Assembly (NCBI GenBank): GCA_001829675.1
Contig: MIBZ01000019.1
Coordinates: 1 to 64,000 of the forward strand
DNA length: 64,000 nucleotides
Source: Sulfurimonas sp. RIFCSPLOWO2_12_36_12
GTDB taxonomy: Bacteria > Campylobacterota > Campylobacteria > Campylobacterales > Sulfurimonadaceae
Direction of reading: 5' to 3'
Part shown: positions 16,993 through 27,188 of the stretch, piece after piece
Layout: the number at the start of each line of letters is the position of its first letter
Numbering within the stretch: the stretch's first letter is position 1
Position numbers and translations under genes: made by a program
Notes under the pieces: generated by a model
Told to the model about the DNA's origin: nothing
Databases searched by the model: none
Seen by the model: the letters and a program-made list of their open reading frames with translations, nothing else

Positions 16993-18268
16993 TTTAGTAA
17001 AATCATCTTTTTTTGTGCTTTTTTTTATGCTGTTTAGCGGTTGTGTTGCAACGCAGCCTTCTGCCAAAAAAGGGTATGAAAAGAGTTTTGAGTATGAAGA
17101 TATGTATATACTCTCAGCACTCCATTTAGAAGAGATTGGTGATCACAATAACTCGTCAAATTTGTTTAATACCCTCTATGAAGCGTCAAACAAAAAAGAG
17201 TATCTCTACCGCTCTTTGAGAAACGATTTGGCTGCTAATGAAAATGGGAGAGCTATCAAGAGGGTTGATGAGATTTCAAAAAACAGCATTGATGATTTTG
17301 AACTGACAAGAATTAAAACAATAGCGCTGGTTAAACAAAATAAGTTAGATGAAGCAAAAAAGTTGGCAACTCGTCTTGTTGAAGCATCAAAAAGCGTTAA
17401 TGATTATCTTTTAGTGAGTGAAATATATGTGAAACTTAAAGAGTATGAGAGTGCTCTTAAGTATTTGGAGGGCGCATATATTAAAGAAAATAACGAAAAA
17501 ATCTTAGAGAGCATAGCTGTTATTTTGTATGTTAATCTCGACAGAAAAAAAGATGCCATAGCTCAACTTGAGACACACTCAAGAATCCATGGCTGCTCAG
17601 TTTTTATATGCAGCAAACTTATAGGATTTTATAGCAACGACAATAATATAGACGGTCTTTTGTCAACTTATTTAAGGTTATATAAAATAGAGTTTAGCAG
17701 AGATATAGCCGCAAAAATAGTTCAAATATACGGCTATAAAAAAGATTTCTTAAAAATGACAGAGTTTTTAGAAGAGAGCAGGAGCGATAACGAGCTGCTG
17801 TTACAACTCTATATTCAAGCTAGAAATTATAAAAAAGCAGCAACAATTGCGAATGAACTCTATGAAGAGAACGGCGATGTTACGCTTCTTGGCCAGAGTG
17901 CTATTTTTGAGTATGAAAGCAGTGAAGATAAGAGCGATAAAGTTATGCAAAAAAGTGTTATAGCGAAACTTAAAGAGACTATAGAGACAAAGAGAGAAGG
18001 GATGTACTTAAACTATCTTGGCTACCTTCTCATCGACCATAGTATTGATATAAAAAAAGGTATTGATTATATAAAAGAGGCGTTAAAAATAGAGCCAAAT
18101 TCAATCTACTATCTTGATTCGCTCGCATGGGGATACTATAAGCTTGGAGATTGTAAAGAGGCTGCTAAAATTATGAAAAAAGTTGAAAATATGGATGGAA
18201 GCAGCAATGAAGAGGTTGTAAAACATATTGAGACTATAAAAAAATGCAATGAAAGTAAAAAAAAGTAA
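16985..18268 (+). CDS. TPR-repeat lipoprotein
   Basis: A 427-residue protein starting MYNLVKSSFFVLFF, with a lipobox LFSGC near residue 20, so a lipid-anchored envelope protein. The body consists of helical pairs resembling tetratricopeptide repeats, clearest at the C-terminus (YLNYLGYLLIDHS, NSIYYLDSLAWGYYKLGD). I choose ATG 16985, overlapping the YkgJ stop, because it places the signal sequence at the N-terminus; the frame stays open to 16964. TPR lipoproteins usually scaffold envelope complexes; the partner is unknown. Confidence 0.82.
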   Translation: MYNLVKSSFFVLFFMLFSGCVATQPSAKKGYEKSFEYEDMYILSALHLEEIGDHNNSSNLFNTLYEASNKKEYLYRSLRNDLAANENGRAIKRVDEISKNSIDDFELTRIKTIALVKQNKLDEAKKLATRLVEASKSVNDYLLVSEIYVKLKEYESALKYLEGAYIKENNEKILESIAVILYVNLDRKKDAIAQLETHSRIHGCSVFICSKLIGFYSNDNNIDGLLSTYLRLYKIEFSRDIAAKIVQIYGYKKDFLKMTEFLEESRSDNELLLQLYIQARNYKKAATIANELYEENGDVTLLGQSAIFEYESSEDKSDKVMQKSVIAKLKETIETKREGMYLNYLGYLLIDHSIDIKKGIDYIKEALKIEPNSIYYLDSLAWGYYKLGDCKEAAKIMKKVENMDGSSNEEVVKHIETIKKCNESKKK

Positions 18269-18285
18269 AAGGGCAAAAATAGAAA

Positions 18286-19086
18286 ATGATTTTAGATGAA
18301 ATAATTAAAAAAACAAAAGAAGATTTGGTAAAAAGAGAAAAAGAGTTCTCGCTTGATTGGCTTGGGCGTTCGCTGGCTTTTAACGCAAGAGCTCCAAGAG
18401 ATGTATTTCCTTATCTTAGAGCAACAGAGGAAGACCCGTATAGAATAATTGCCGAGGTAAAAAAAGCCTCTCCTTCAAAGGGCGTTATTCGTGAAAATTT
18501 CGACCCCATAGCAATTGCACAAAGCTACGAAAGAGGCGGTGCAAGCGCCATTTCAATTCTTACAGAACCTCACTTTTTTCAGGGAAGTTTGGACTATTTG
18601 GGACAGATTAGAAGATATGTGGGAATTCCGCTGCTTAGAAAAGATTTTATAGTATCTAAATATCAGATTTTAGAGGCAATGGTTCACGGTGCAGACTTTA
18701 TTTTGCTTATTGCAGCGGCTCTTAGCAAGGGTGAGCTAAAAGAGCTTTTGGGCTACACGAGACATTTGGGCATGGAAGCGCTTGTTGAGGTACACGATAA
18801 AAGTGATTTGGTAAAAGCCATCTATGCGGGAAGCGACATTATAGGGATAAATCATAGAAATTTACAAACTTTTGAGATGAATATGAACCTCTCTTACGAG
18901 TTGATACCTCTCATTCCAAACGGCAAAATAATCGTTGCAGAGAGCGGTATATATGAACACGGACAGCTGGAAGATTTAAGTAAAGCCGGAGTTGACGCGT
19001 TCTTGGTCGGTGAATCGTTGATGAGACAAGATGATGAGGAAGAGGCGCTCAAAAAACTGAAATATGGAGAAAGTAAAAACGCCTAG
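18286..19086 (+). CDS. trpC: Indole-3-glycerol phosphate synthase
   Basis: TrpC, 266 residues, closes the indole ring in tryptophan synthesis. TIM-barrel motifs are present: [15 protein letters not shown] (catalytic Lys), [48 protein letters not shown] and VAESGIY. It stands apart from other trp genes and follows the TPR lipoprotein by 17 bp. A strong bidirectional hairpin lies after its stop. Confidence 0.97.
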   Translation: MILDEIIKKTKEDLVKREKEFSLDWLGRSLAFNARAPRDVFPYLRATEEDPYRIIAEVKKASPSKGVIRENFDPIAIAQSYERGGASAISILTEPHFFQGSLDYLGQIRRYVGIPLLRKDFIVSKYQILEAMVHGADFILLIAAALSKGELKELLGYTRHLGMEALVEVHDKSDLVKAIYAGSDIIGINHRNLQTFEMNMNLSYELIPLIPNGKIIVAESGIYEHGQLEDLSKAGVDAFLVGESLMRQDDEEEALKKLKYGESKNA

Positions 19087-19146
19087 AAAGAGGCGAATGC
19101 CTCGCAGCGCGCTTAGAAAACTGAAGTTTGGCTAAAATTAAAACAA

Positions 19147-19172
19147 TGGCTCAACACGCATAAATTGAGCCA
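19147..19172. terminator. Bidirectional terminator between trpC and the RTX adhesin gene
   Basis: TGGCTCAA (19147-19154) pairs perfectly with TTGAGCCA (19165-19172) over a 10-base loop. The plus strand continues with AAATATTTTTAT and the minus strand with TTGTTTTAATTTT, so it can serve both converging genes. Confidence 0.75.
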
Positions 19173-19180
19173 AAATATTT

Positions 19181-22100
19181 TTATACTACCGTCATGCTAA
19201 AGGTAAGAGCAGGGTCGTTAGCTTGCGTTAAAGAGTGCGAACCGATTGTAAAGTTTGTCATATCTCCGTTATCTGTATCTGAAATAGTCACTCTGCTTCC
19301 TTGTGCATTATTTACCAAATCTAAGGTAAAAGTGGTGCTACTAAACCAATCATCTAAAACATCCGCATCAATTTTCATAATGTTTGTCGATACTATCTGG
19401 TCAAACTCCAATCTTTCTATATTACTAAACATATCTGCATCGTTAAATGTTAGAGTGCTATTTGCTAAAGTTGTGCGTATATCAACCAAATCACTTCCGG
19501 CGCCACCGTCTATGTTCAATTTTCCGGCATTTAAAGCAGTGTAATCAACATAAAAAATATCATTCCCTGTGCCGCCAATAAAATTTATCTCTCCATTAAC
19601 ATCGGTAAAATTTTTATTATTTGCATAAAATGATCTCCCGCTGTTATTTAGAGCTTGAACATTGAGTGTGGAAGTAGCGTCTAAATTAAAAGTTTCGAAA
19701 GTATTGTAGTAATTGTCCGTCATGTTGATGGTTTGATTTGTTCCGAGTTTCAAAGTGTCTGTTCCACTGCTTGCATCAAGGTATAACTTACCGGTAAAGT
19801 TGCTTAAATCTATTGTGCTAAAGTCAAAAGTATCATTACCAGTCGTACCGTAAAGATAAAAACTACCACTCCCTGTTATGCTGCTAAACTGAGTGAATTG
19901 AGATATATTAAGATAAGAGGTGTAAGACCCAATATCGAGTATTTCGAGGTCGCTGATAGTCATAGCTCTAAGATTTACATTTTGAACTAACTTAAGTGTG
20001 TCAACTCCTCCATTTCCATCTAAGATTTCACCCGAAGTGTTTCTAGCGATAATAGTGTCAGCCCCCGCACCGCCATATAGTTTATCTGTGCCACTCCAAC
20101 CATCAAAGTACATGCCGCTACTATCCGCAGTCATAGTATCATTTCCCCTGCTTCCGATTATTCGTTCAATGCCTGTAAAAGTATCTAAATAACTGCCATC
20201 TGCTAATGTGGAAAAAGTAATGGAACCGTCTCCTCCTCCCGTCATATTTACGGTCATAGCATAATTGTGATTTGTTCTTGAGTAATCAAGGGTATCGATT
20301 CCCTCTCCTCCGTGATACGCATCTTTGTCTGAAGCAGCGTCATATTTTATGCTTCCATAAAAAGTATCATCTCCTTTACCTCCGTACATCGTGTCATTTC
20401 CGTTACCGCCGGTTATTGAGTCATTTCCGCTTAATAAATTAGCTACATCATCTCCATAAATCGTATCATTATCGTTTCCGCCATCAATAACATCATTACC
20501 GGCCATGCCGTATATAGTGTCATTTCCATAGTATCCATTTAAAACATTGGCTTGAGAATTGCCATATATTGTATCTATACCGTTTGAAGCTCCAAGACCT
20601 TCAAATTCATAAGCTAGATTTACTCCCCCGTTTCCATTATATCCATCTATCCAACTAGCACCGTTCCAATATTGTATGGTTCCTGCTTCGGTAATTTGAA
20701 GAGTTTGATTGGCAGTGAGTCCGTCATCATAAAGCTCTAAATAATCCACACCGTTGCCACCCCATGATATGTCTAAACCAGCTCCAGACCGGATATAGTC
20801 ATTTCCATCTCCGCCATAGAGTGTGTCATTACCGCCTCTGCTCTCGAGTCTGTCATTGCCGTCAAGTCCCCAGAAAATTTCTGCATAGTTACTTCCGTAG
20901 ATAAAATCACTTCCGCTAGTAGCTCTTATTTGCTCAACACTTTTAATAAGGTCAATCAATCTACTTGTAGTCGTCTCTTTAACCATTACAAAATCAGTGC
21001 TGTTTAGGTCAACCGTTATACCCTGTATCTGCTGCATAAAGCTTGGGTTTAGTGCATTGTATGTATAGTCTGCAGGATTGTAGGTAATCCAGTCACTTCC
21101 TGCTCCTCCGTCAATAAAATCATAGCCGCCACCTGCAAAAATGCGGTCATCTCCCGAACCTGATTCTATGAAGTTGGTGCTTCCGTTTCCATAGATGGTA
21201 TCTGCAAAGTTGGAGCCGCGGATATCCTCTACATTGATGATTGTATCTTTTATATCAAAAGAACCGTCATCATATCCGGCATAGTCAAACTCCTCTGAAT
21301 TAGGTCTGTCAAAGCGAATAATCATTCCTTGTGAGGCATTTGCGTAGCTGAGTGTGTCCGTATCGGCTCCACCGTCTATAAAATCGTTTCCGCTTCCAGC
21401 AAATAGTGTATCGTAACCATCTCCGCCAAGCAGTGTGTTATTGCCGCCTCGTCCATCTAAAGTATCGCTGCCTCCAAGACCAGACAAGATATTATCTGCA
21501 AGAGCATTTCCATAAATAGTATCGTTGTAGTTGCTGGCTATAATATTTTCTATGTCTTCAAGAACATCATAACCTATGGTCTGAAGATTTTCTAAGCCAA
21601 CTTCTGTGAGCGTCGTGGTTATTGCATTACCGTTCTCGTCGTAATCAAATTGTCCATCTCTGTTTGCAAACTTTGAGATGGCATTGATTTTGTCATCTGT
21701 ATCTATAACTCCATCTTGGTTTACATCGATACCCAGTCCATCTACATGCACACCGTCCAAATCAACATATATCCCTTTATAAGAGGCGAGCATATCTATA
21801 TCAAGAGAGTTTGCAATAGGGTTGCCGCCTCCATCTAAAAGTACATAAGTTCCGCTAAGTTTTGCGCTCTCATCAACAGATATAAGACCCTCCGCTTCAA
21901 GTAACTTTACCTCGCTAATCTCAAAGCTTTTTACCGACTCATAGCTGAGAGTATCATTTCCTGCATACTTTTGGGCATCTACCCCGTCAGTGTCGCCATA
22001 AATGTAATTTGTGCCGCTTCCTCCATAGAGTGTGTCATCTCCTGCATTGAGATAGACTGTGTCATCTCCTGCACCGTCATAAACTACATCTTTGACTATA

Positions 22101-23494
22101 CCTCCGTAAATGGTGCTATTTCCGCTGCCATCTTTTATGATGTTGTAGTTTGTCTCTTTGGATAGAATAAACCCTTCATCTTCTGCATCTGTAAAATCAG
22201 TTTTATTGTATGTGTAGTCGCCTGCGGAAGTTATATCTTTAAGAGCAAAAGTATATTCATTAGTATATGACTGGTTAGAGCCGATGTCTGTAGTCCCAAT
22301 ATAAGCCGTATCAAGTTTATAGTTTGCCGTTATAGCAACATTAAATTCAGAAGATATGTCATTTGTGTACTCTATTACAAACTCTACACTCTTAAAGTTT
22401 GTAATAAAATTTTCACTATCATAAGAGATTTCATTTCCTAATGCATCTTTAAATACCATCTGCTCTTTAGTAATAGTAGAGCCGCTTATAGGATTTCCAT
22501 CTTTATCGAGAATTGTTACACCCACGGGAAGACCGCTGAGTACAAAACTATCGACATAAAAACCCTCCGGCATCTGTGGCTCAAATCTTAAAACCCTTGA
22601 AAGAGATGAAGAACCCTCGGCTCTAATAATCATATCTTCGCTTCTTTGGCTCATATCGATTGTTTCTGGCTCAAATTGGTTGGTTATGGAAGCAAATTCA
22701 TAGCCGTTTATGCTTCCGTCACCGCCTAATATTTCAACTTGACCATCATCATTTATAATCTCTTCGTATGGTGTTTGATGTGCTGTTACCTTGAAGTAAA
22801 AAACCGGTTTAGCTGCATCTTCTACGGCTCCAAATGGTGGTAAATTCCCACCTTTTTGGGTGTATTGTCCAGTATTGAAACTTGTAAAATAATTCTCAAC
22901 TACAACAGGAGTCGGGTCTTGAATTATGGTGCCAGAAGAGATCTCTTCGTATGAGTGTTTTTGGCTCTCTTTATAATCGTGCATGCCGGAGAATGGATCG
23001 ATATAACTCTCTTGTTTGGCTGCTTCTTTAGATAATTTTTTTACCGTTTCTTCAAGCTCTTCAACAATTTTTTTAACTTTGTCTTCTTGTTGAATATCAG
23101 CCTCAACGGCTATGGAATTAAACGGTAAATCATTTACCTCTTTAACTTCTGAGAGAATCTCTCCAAGGGTAAGTACTTGAGAACCTGTCGCCAAAAAAGA
23201 TGGCGGATTGTCACCGTATCCCATCAGTGCCATAGAGACAAATGTGAAAACGCCGCCATTTGGCATAGTTACAACAATATCGCCTCCGATGAGACGATAA
23301 TCCAAAGAGTCAAGATTTATATCTTTCATATCATAAACAACATCATCGCCCGGACGAACATACACTGCTACATTTTGACCACTTGAAGGTGCTTTTTTTA
23401 CAACAACTTTTTTGTTGTCGTACTGCAATATATCTTTTGTCTCAACCGGAATTTCTGTCGTTTGCACTGTATGGTTTTTGCTTTGCTCTTGCAT
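19181..23494 (-). CDS. Large RTX-type surface adhesin, type I secretion substrate
   Basis: A 1437-residue protein. Residues 1 to about 115 resemble the N-terminal module of BapA/LapA-like adhesins (VRPGDDVVYDMKDINLDSL, IGGDIVVTMPNGGVFTF), which in known systems blocks export midway and keeps the adhesin at the surface. A charged helical segment with a di-alanine follows (EAAK, 157-160). Residues about 465-1160 carry many glycine-rich calcium-binding nonapeptides such as GGNDTLYGGDGND, plus an EF-hand/dockerin-like loop DVNQDGVIDTDDK near 590. The C-terminus is rich in Thr, Leu, Asn and Asp and ends FSMTVV, like uncleaved type I secretion signals. No signal peptide is seen. It is the last gene of the secretion locus. 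Confidence 0.9.
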   Translation of the reverse strand: MQEQSKNHTVQTTEIPVETKDILQYDNKKVVVKKAPSSGQNVAVYVRPGDDVVYDMKDINLDSLDYRLIGGDIVVTMPNGGVFTFVSMALMGYGDNPPSFLATGSQVLTLGEILSEVKEVNDLPFNSIAVEADIQQEDKVKKIVEELEETVKKLSKEAAKQESYIDPFSGMHDYKESQKHSYEEISSGTIIQDPTPVVVENYFTSFNTGQYTQKGGNLPPFGAVEDAAKPVFYFKVTAHQTPYEEIINDDGQVEILGGDGSINGYEFASITNQFEPETIDMSQRSEDMIIRAEGSSSLSRVLRFEPQMPEGFYVDSFVLSGLPVGVTILDKDGNPISGSTITKEQMVFKDALGNEISYDSENFITNFKSVEFVIEYTNDISSEFNVAITANYKLDTAYIGTTDIGSNQSYTNEYTFALKDITSAGDYTYNKTDFTDAEDEGFILSKETNYNIIKDGSGNSTIYGGIVKDVVYDGAGDDTVYLNAGDDTLYGGSGTNYIYGDTDGVDAQKYAGNDTLSYESVKSFEISEVKLLEAEGLISVDESAKLSGTYVLLDGGGNPIANSLDIDMLASYKGIYVDLDGVHVDGLGIDVNQDGVIDTDDKINAISKFANRDGQFDYDENGNAITTTLTEVGLENLQTIGYDVLEDIENIIASNYNDTIYGNALADNILSGLGGSDTLDGRGGNNTLLGGDGYDTLFAGSGNDFIDGGADTDTLSYANASQGMIIRFDRPNSEEFDYAGYDDGSFDIKDTIINVEDIRGSNFADTIYGNGSTNFIESGSGDDRIFAGGGYDFIDGGAGSDWITYNPADYTYNALNPSFMQQIQGITVDLNSTDFVMVKETTTSRLIDLIKSVEQIRATSGSDFIYGSNYAEIFWGLDGNDRLESRGGNDTLYGGDGNDYIRSGAGLDISWGGNGVDYLELYDDGLTANQTLQITEAGTIQYWNGASWIDGYNGNGGVNLAYEFEGLGASNGIDTIYGNSQANVLNGYYGNDTIYGMAGNDVIDGGNDNDTIYGDDVANLLSGNDSITGGNGNDTMYGGKGDDTFYGSIKYDAASDKDAYHGGEGIDTLDYSRTNHNYAMTVNMTGGGDGSITFSTLADGSYLDTFTGIERIIGSRGNDTMTADSSGMYFDGWSGTDKLYGGAGADTIIARNTSGEILDGNGGVDTLKLVQNVNLRAMTISDLEILDIGSYTSYLNISQFTQFSSITGSGSFYLYGTTGNDTFDFSTIDLSNFTGKLYLDASSGTDTLKLGTNQTINMTDNYYNTFETFNLDATSTLNVQALNNSGRSFYANNKNFTDVNGEINFIGGTGNDIFYVDYTALNAGKLNIDGGAGSDLVDIRTTLANSTLTFNDADMFSNIERLEFDQIVSTNIMKIDADVLDDWFSSTTFTLDLVNNAQGSRVTISDTDNGDMTNFTIGSHSLTQANDPALTFSMTVV

Positions 23495-23534
23495 GATATA
23501 CTCCCTCGCTATTGCTTTGTTGTTTTTTATATGC

Positions 23535-23559
23535 CTTAGAGTTTACTACAAATTCTAAG
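23535..23559 (-). promoter_or_regulatory. Hairpin in the leader of the adhesin gene
   Basis: A 10-pair stem with one wobble (23535-23544 with 23550-23559) around a 5-base loop lies about 40 bases before the adhesin ATG, in the only sizeable gap of the last part of the locus (75 bp from the Sel1 stop). It may attenuate, process or stabilise the adhesin mRNA. Confidence 0.45.
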
Positions 23560-23569
23560 AAAGATAGCT

Positions 23570-24514
23570 TTATTTTTTGCTTACTCTTTGTAAAAAAGTA
23601 TTTGCAAAGGGGTAGCCATTTTTTTTGGATTTATCCATCCAAAAAAGTCCTTTTTCTTTGTCCTGCTCCACTCCGTACCCTTCATAATAAAAAAGTCCGA
23701 CATAATATTGTGCTTTTGCGTATTCAGTGGCAGCGGCTTCAAAATACCAAAAAAATGCCTCTTCATAGCTCTGCTTTACAAGCTCACCGCTTCTATAAAA
23801 ATCTCCAAGTTGCGTTTGTGCAAATTTGTTTCCTTTGTTTGCAGATGACTCAAGCCAAAAGAGTGTTTTATCATAATCTTTTGGTGTGCCCTCTGCACCG
23901 TAATACATCAAAGCCAGATTGAATGCTGCAACATTATCGCCAAGTTTTGCCGCTTTTTCATACCACTCAAATGCTTTTGTTAAATCTTTTTGTGTTCCTA
24001 TGCCAAAGTAATACATTCGAGCCAAATTATTTTGAGCAGGAACAAGAGCACTCTTAGCAGCTTTTTCATATAAACTAAAAGCTCTCTTTAGAGCTTTGTC
24101 ATCAAGCTTAAAAGTTTCATATAGCATGGCGAGGTTAAACTGGGCAAGAGTATAATCCTGCGCTGCGGAGCGTTCATATAGTTTCATTGCCTCTTTAATG
24201 TTTTTTTCTACGGCAATGCCGTTTTCATAAAAATATGCCAGTGTGTTTTGAGCGATTGCGTTTTCAAGAGCTGCCGATTTTTTTAGCCAATAAACGCTTT
24301 TGTGTAACTCTTTTTCGACCCCCTCACCATATTGGTACATAATGGCAAGATTATATTGTGCGTTTGAGTTGTTTTTATCTGCTGCAATAACAAAAAGCTC
24401 ATGTGCTTTTGCAAACTCTTTGTTTTTATAAAACTTCATCCCTTTTTCAAAGTCGTTGGAATAAACAAAAGAGAAAAACAGCAGATGCAATAAGATTATT
24501 TTATTTATTTTCAT
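23570..24514 (-). CDS. Exported Sel1-repeat protein
   Basis: A 314-residue protein with a signal peptide (MKINKIILLHLLFFSFVYS). It has about seven Sel1-type repeats of about 36 residues (A-x-Y-N-L-A-x-M-Y pattern: AQYNLAIMYQYGEGVEKE, AQNNLARMYYFGIGTQKD, AAFNLALMYYGAEGTPKD). Sel1 solenoids bind other proteins, often in signalling or envelope assembly. I choose ATG 24514, 7 bases after GGAG; a TTG at 24526 is also in frame. It overlaps the upstream lipoprotein gene by 14 bp and precedes the adhesin, so a periplasmic role in adhesin export or retention is a fair inference. Confidence 0.85.
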   Translation of the reverse strand: MKINKIILLHLLFFSFVYSNDFEKGMKFYKNKEFAKAHELFVIAADKNNSNAQYNLAIMYQYGEGVEKELHKSVYWLKKSAALENAIAQNTLAYFYENGIAVEKNIKEAMKLYERSAAQDYTLAQFNLAMLYETFKLDDKALKRAFSLYEKAAKSALVPAQNNLARMYYFGIGTQKDLTKAFEWYEKAAKLGDNVAAFNLALMYYGAEGTPKDYDKTLFWLESSANKGNKFAQTQLGDFYRSGELVKQSYEEAFFWYFEAAATEYAKAQYYVGLFYYEGYGVEQDKEKGLFWMDKSKKNGYPFANTFLQRVSKK

Positions 24515-25022
24515 CACAAACTCCAAATCTATTTCTCACACTATCTTTTACAAGTCCATTTTCAAACTCGTCTTTTACGGTGCAAGCTTGCATATCTTTT
24601 GCGGGTGCAATAAAATTAGTATTTTCTCTATCTCTATCTATAAAAAGTGCCAGTTTATTCCAAAATTTTTGAAGTTGATATTCTGATGAGTAGTATTTGC
24701 TTGTTTTATCCACACCAAAAGAGCCCTCAATCATAAGAGTTGCCAAGGTACCGCATGCGTCTTCTTCTACTTTGAGCATATAATCTTTATGGAGCAAAGT
24801 GTGAAAAACCAACTCTATTTTTGTAGCTTCAAGGCGGTCTCTGTATGAATCAACGATATATTCATCATCATTATCAATCAAAAAAGCATATTTTCCTGCA
24901 AGTAAAATATCATCCTTTGTATAATTTGGATAGTACTTTGAGGTAAGAAGTTCCTTGTGATTACAGCCGCTAAAGAGTAAAAAAATAGCGCCTAAACACA
25001 GAGTAAAAAGATTTTTTTTCAT
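24501..25022 (-). CDS. Small lipoprotein of the secretion locus, unknown function
   Basis: A 173-residue protein with a lipoprotein signal (residues 1-20, lipobox LFSGC). The mature part is hydrophilic, with three further Cys residues (EDACGTL, MQACTV, FGVCDE). I do not recognise the family. Tight placement (9 bp after the LapD-like gene, overlapping the Sel1 gene) ties it to the locus; outer-membrane lipoproteins sometimes assist TolC-like channels, but that role is only a guess here. Confidence 0.75.
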   Translation of the reverse strand: MKKNLFTLCLGAIFLLFSGCNHKELLTSKYYPNYTKDDILLAGKYAFLIDNDDEYIVDSYRDRLEATKIELVFHTLLHKDYMLKVEEDACGTLATLMIEGSFGVDKTSKYYSSEYQLQKFWNKLALFIDRDRENTNFIAPAKDMQACTVKDEFENGLVKDSVRNRFGVCDENK

Positions 25023-25031
25023 TTGCTCACC

Positions 25032-27188
25032 TTAATAATTACTAATAGCATCCAAGCCGATGCTTGCACATTCAAGGATATCTTTTTCATCTTTTATACT
25101 ATCGCCAATTATTATAATTTCATTAGATTGTCCAATGTTTACGATAGTTCTTAGAAAATGCTTCTTGTCTCTGTCGTTGAAAATATTGTTGGTATAATCT
25201 TTGTTTATTCTTAAATAATCTAAGTGTAACTCTTCTAATTGTTCTATTGCAAAATCATTTATGTTAAATCTTTTTAAAATAATTTTTGCTCCAAATCTAT
25301 GAATCTCTTGCGTGAATTTTTTAAATACTTCTATATTTGTAGAAGCATTATATGAAGTCATGCTAAAGATGATTTTTTTTGAAATATCTTTATTAAACAA
25401 AAACAAAGAGTGTAGCCAAGTTAAAAATTCATTGTCTTTAATGCTAAACATTGATAAGTTTATGACAATGGCGTATTTTAAATTATTTGTTTTGATATAA
25501 GATACAACTGATTCTATGATTTTTTTATCAAACGAAACTACAAGATTGATTTTTTCCGCAGCAGATATAAAAACACCGATAGAAAATTTTTCTTTATTTC
25601 TATCGTAGAGAATAGGAATAGCTTCTAGCATAATTATTGAGTTTGTTTCTATGCTTCTGGTCTCAAAACCATACTCCACTTCAAAAGAGTTGTTTTCTAT
25701 GATTTCTCTGACATTTTGCTCAATAGCGCTGAATTTGTCTAGAACTTCTGACGGACTTACGATGTGATAGCAATTTTCGCTATTTTTAGCAATGTTGTAT
25801 GCATCACTTAAGGAGTGTAGAATTGATTCTATAGTTCCGTATTTGTCAAAAGGAATAAAGCCGAAATAGGCAGATTTATTTTCTACTTCATAACGCATAC
25901 CCATCTCTTTTAGCTCTTCTTCAAGGTTTTTTGAAAATTCTAAAACTTTTTCTTCATTTTCATTTTTAAAAATCATTGCAAACTCTGAACCAAAAAATCT
26001 ATAAAGAGATGCTTCTTGTAAATCAAGTTCATAAAATTTGTTTTGAACAACATTTGTAAACTCTTCTATAAAGTGATTTGCTAAAGCTGAGCCGAATTTT
26101 TTTGTAAACTCTCCTAAAGACTCAAGCTTAATAGTTCCGATGAATCCATCTGAACCAACGATAAACATGTTTTTCAAATCCAATTCAAAAACTTTTTGAT
26201 TTGGAAGCCCTGTTAAATCATCCGTAAAAATTTTTCTCTCTAAAATATTTTTATTGATATTAAGCTCGTTGAGCACTATGATATATTTTTTAGTTATTTT
26301 GTTTAGCAAATCAAAAGCTTCATCTATATCTTTGCTTATTGTTTCTTTTTTTGTATTGGGAGCAAGGTTATTGTTTAGTGTCTCAGTCATCGTGTCTTTG
26401 AAATATTTGATAGAATTTAAAAGCATTTTTTTGATAAAAACAATATATATTAGAGTAAACATTAAGCCTAGAATCGCCAAAGTAAGAAAATAATATGTCA
26501 GATATGTTTTTTGAAGAGATGCTATTTTTTCATTAAGTACTCTTTTGTCTATGATATATTCAATCTCTACAAAGGGTTTATCAAGTAAAGAGATGTTTTT
26601 TATCTGCTTTGAAAAAATATCAGCTGTTTCATTGTTCTTAAATGAGTCTTTATTAAAATCTTTTTTTGAGATTTCATACTCAAAATAGAGCTTGGAAATT
26701 GCGTTGATAAGCAACTCATTTTTGTATAAAAAAAACTTAAAGACTATCGGCTCTTGAGAGTTAAAATTTTTTGTACTCACTAGAGTGTAAATGTCATCAG
26801 AAAAAGTCGTAATATTTCCGTTTTTAGCGTCAGTTACAATATCGTTTATCTCCCAGTCGCTATTTTGTGCATAGTTAGAGTTGCGAAGAAGAGATTCTTT
26901 TGTAAATAGAAAGTTTTTATAGGATAGTTTTATGTAGTTGATTTCGGCTCTATCTGTCAATGATGCAAGCTTAAGGTAGATGCTCTCATAACTAGAGTTT
27001 AATAAATTTTTTTCTAAATCTTCAAAAATAACTTCTGTACTTTGCTTGACTCTCTCATCAAACTCATTTTTAAGTTCTGATTTGTAGCTGTGATAGCTAT
27101 ATACGAAAAGTAGAGTTACAGGAAGTAAAAAAAGCAAAATAGTCAGCGCAAATTTTATACCTAATGTAAACTTTGTTCTATGATTCAA
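25032..27188 (-). CDS. LapD-like membrane c-di-GMP receptor with degenerate GGDEF and EAL domains
   Basis: A 718-residue inner-membrane protein: TM1 at about 10-32, a periplasmic domain to about 230, TM2 about 232-252, a HAMP-like linker, then GGDEF and EAL domains. Both catalytic motifs are broken: GGDEF reads FGSEF (near 394), and the EAL domain has LEAIP near 519 but KRFN where active enzymes have DDFG, and RIN for KID. It should neither make nor cleave c-di-GMP but may bind it, as LapD does when it sequesters the adhesin protease LapG. It overlaps the TolC gene by 4 bp. Calling it LapD-like rests on domain layout and context. Confidence 0.78.
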   Translation of the reverse strand: MNHRTKFTLGIKFALTILLFLLPVTLLFVYSYHSYKSELKNEFDERVKQSTEVIFEDLEKNLLNSSYESIYLKLASLTDRAEINYIKLSYKNFLFTKESLLRNSNYAQNSDWEINDIVTDAKNGNITTFSDDIYTLVSTKNFNSQEPIVFKFFLYKNELLINAISKLYFEYEISKKDFNKDSFKNNETADIFSKQIKNISLLDKPFVEIEYIIDKRVLNEKIASLQKTYLTYYFLTLAILGLMFTLIYIVFIKKMLLNSIKYFKDTMTETLNNNLAPNTKKETISKDIDEAFDLLNKITKKYIIVLNELNINKNILERKIFTDDLTGLPNQKVFELDLKNMFIVGSDGFIGTIKLESLGEFTKKFGSALANHFIEEFTNVVQNKFYELDLQEASLYRFFGSEFAMIFKNENEEKVLEFSKNLEEELKEMGMRYEVENKSAYFGFIPFDKYGTIESILHSLSDAYNIAKNSENCYHIVSPSEVLDKFSAIEQNVREIIENNSFEVEYGFETRSIETNSIIMLEAIPILYDRNKEKFSIGVFISAAEKINLVVSFDKKIIESVVSYIKTNNLKYAIVINLSMFSIKDNEFLTWLHSLFLFNKDISKKIIFSMTSYNASTNIEVFKKFTQEIHRFGAKIILKRFNINDFAIEQLEELHLDYLRINKDYTNNIFNDRDKKHFLRTIVNIGQSNEIIIIGDSIKDEKDILECASIGLDAISNY

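Noticed and set aside
20400-22100. Many short similar units that could suggest a CRISPR array or satellite DNA
   Set aside because: They are in-frame glycine-rich RTX nonapeptide codons of one open reading frame, with no constant repeat and spacer pattern.
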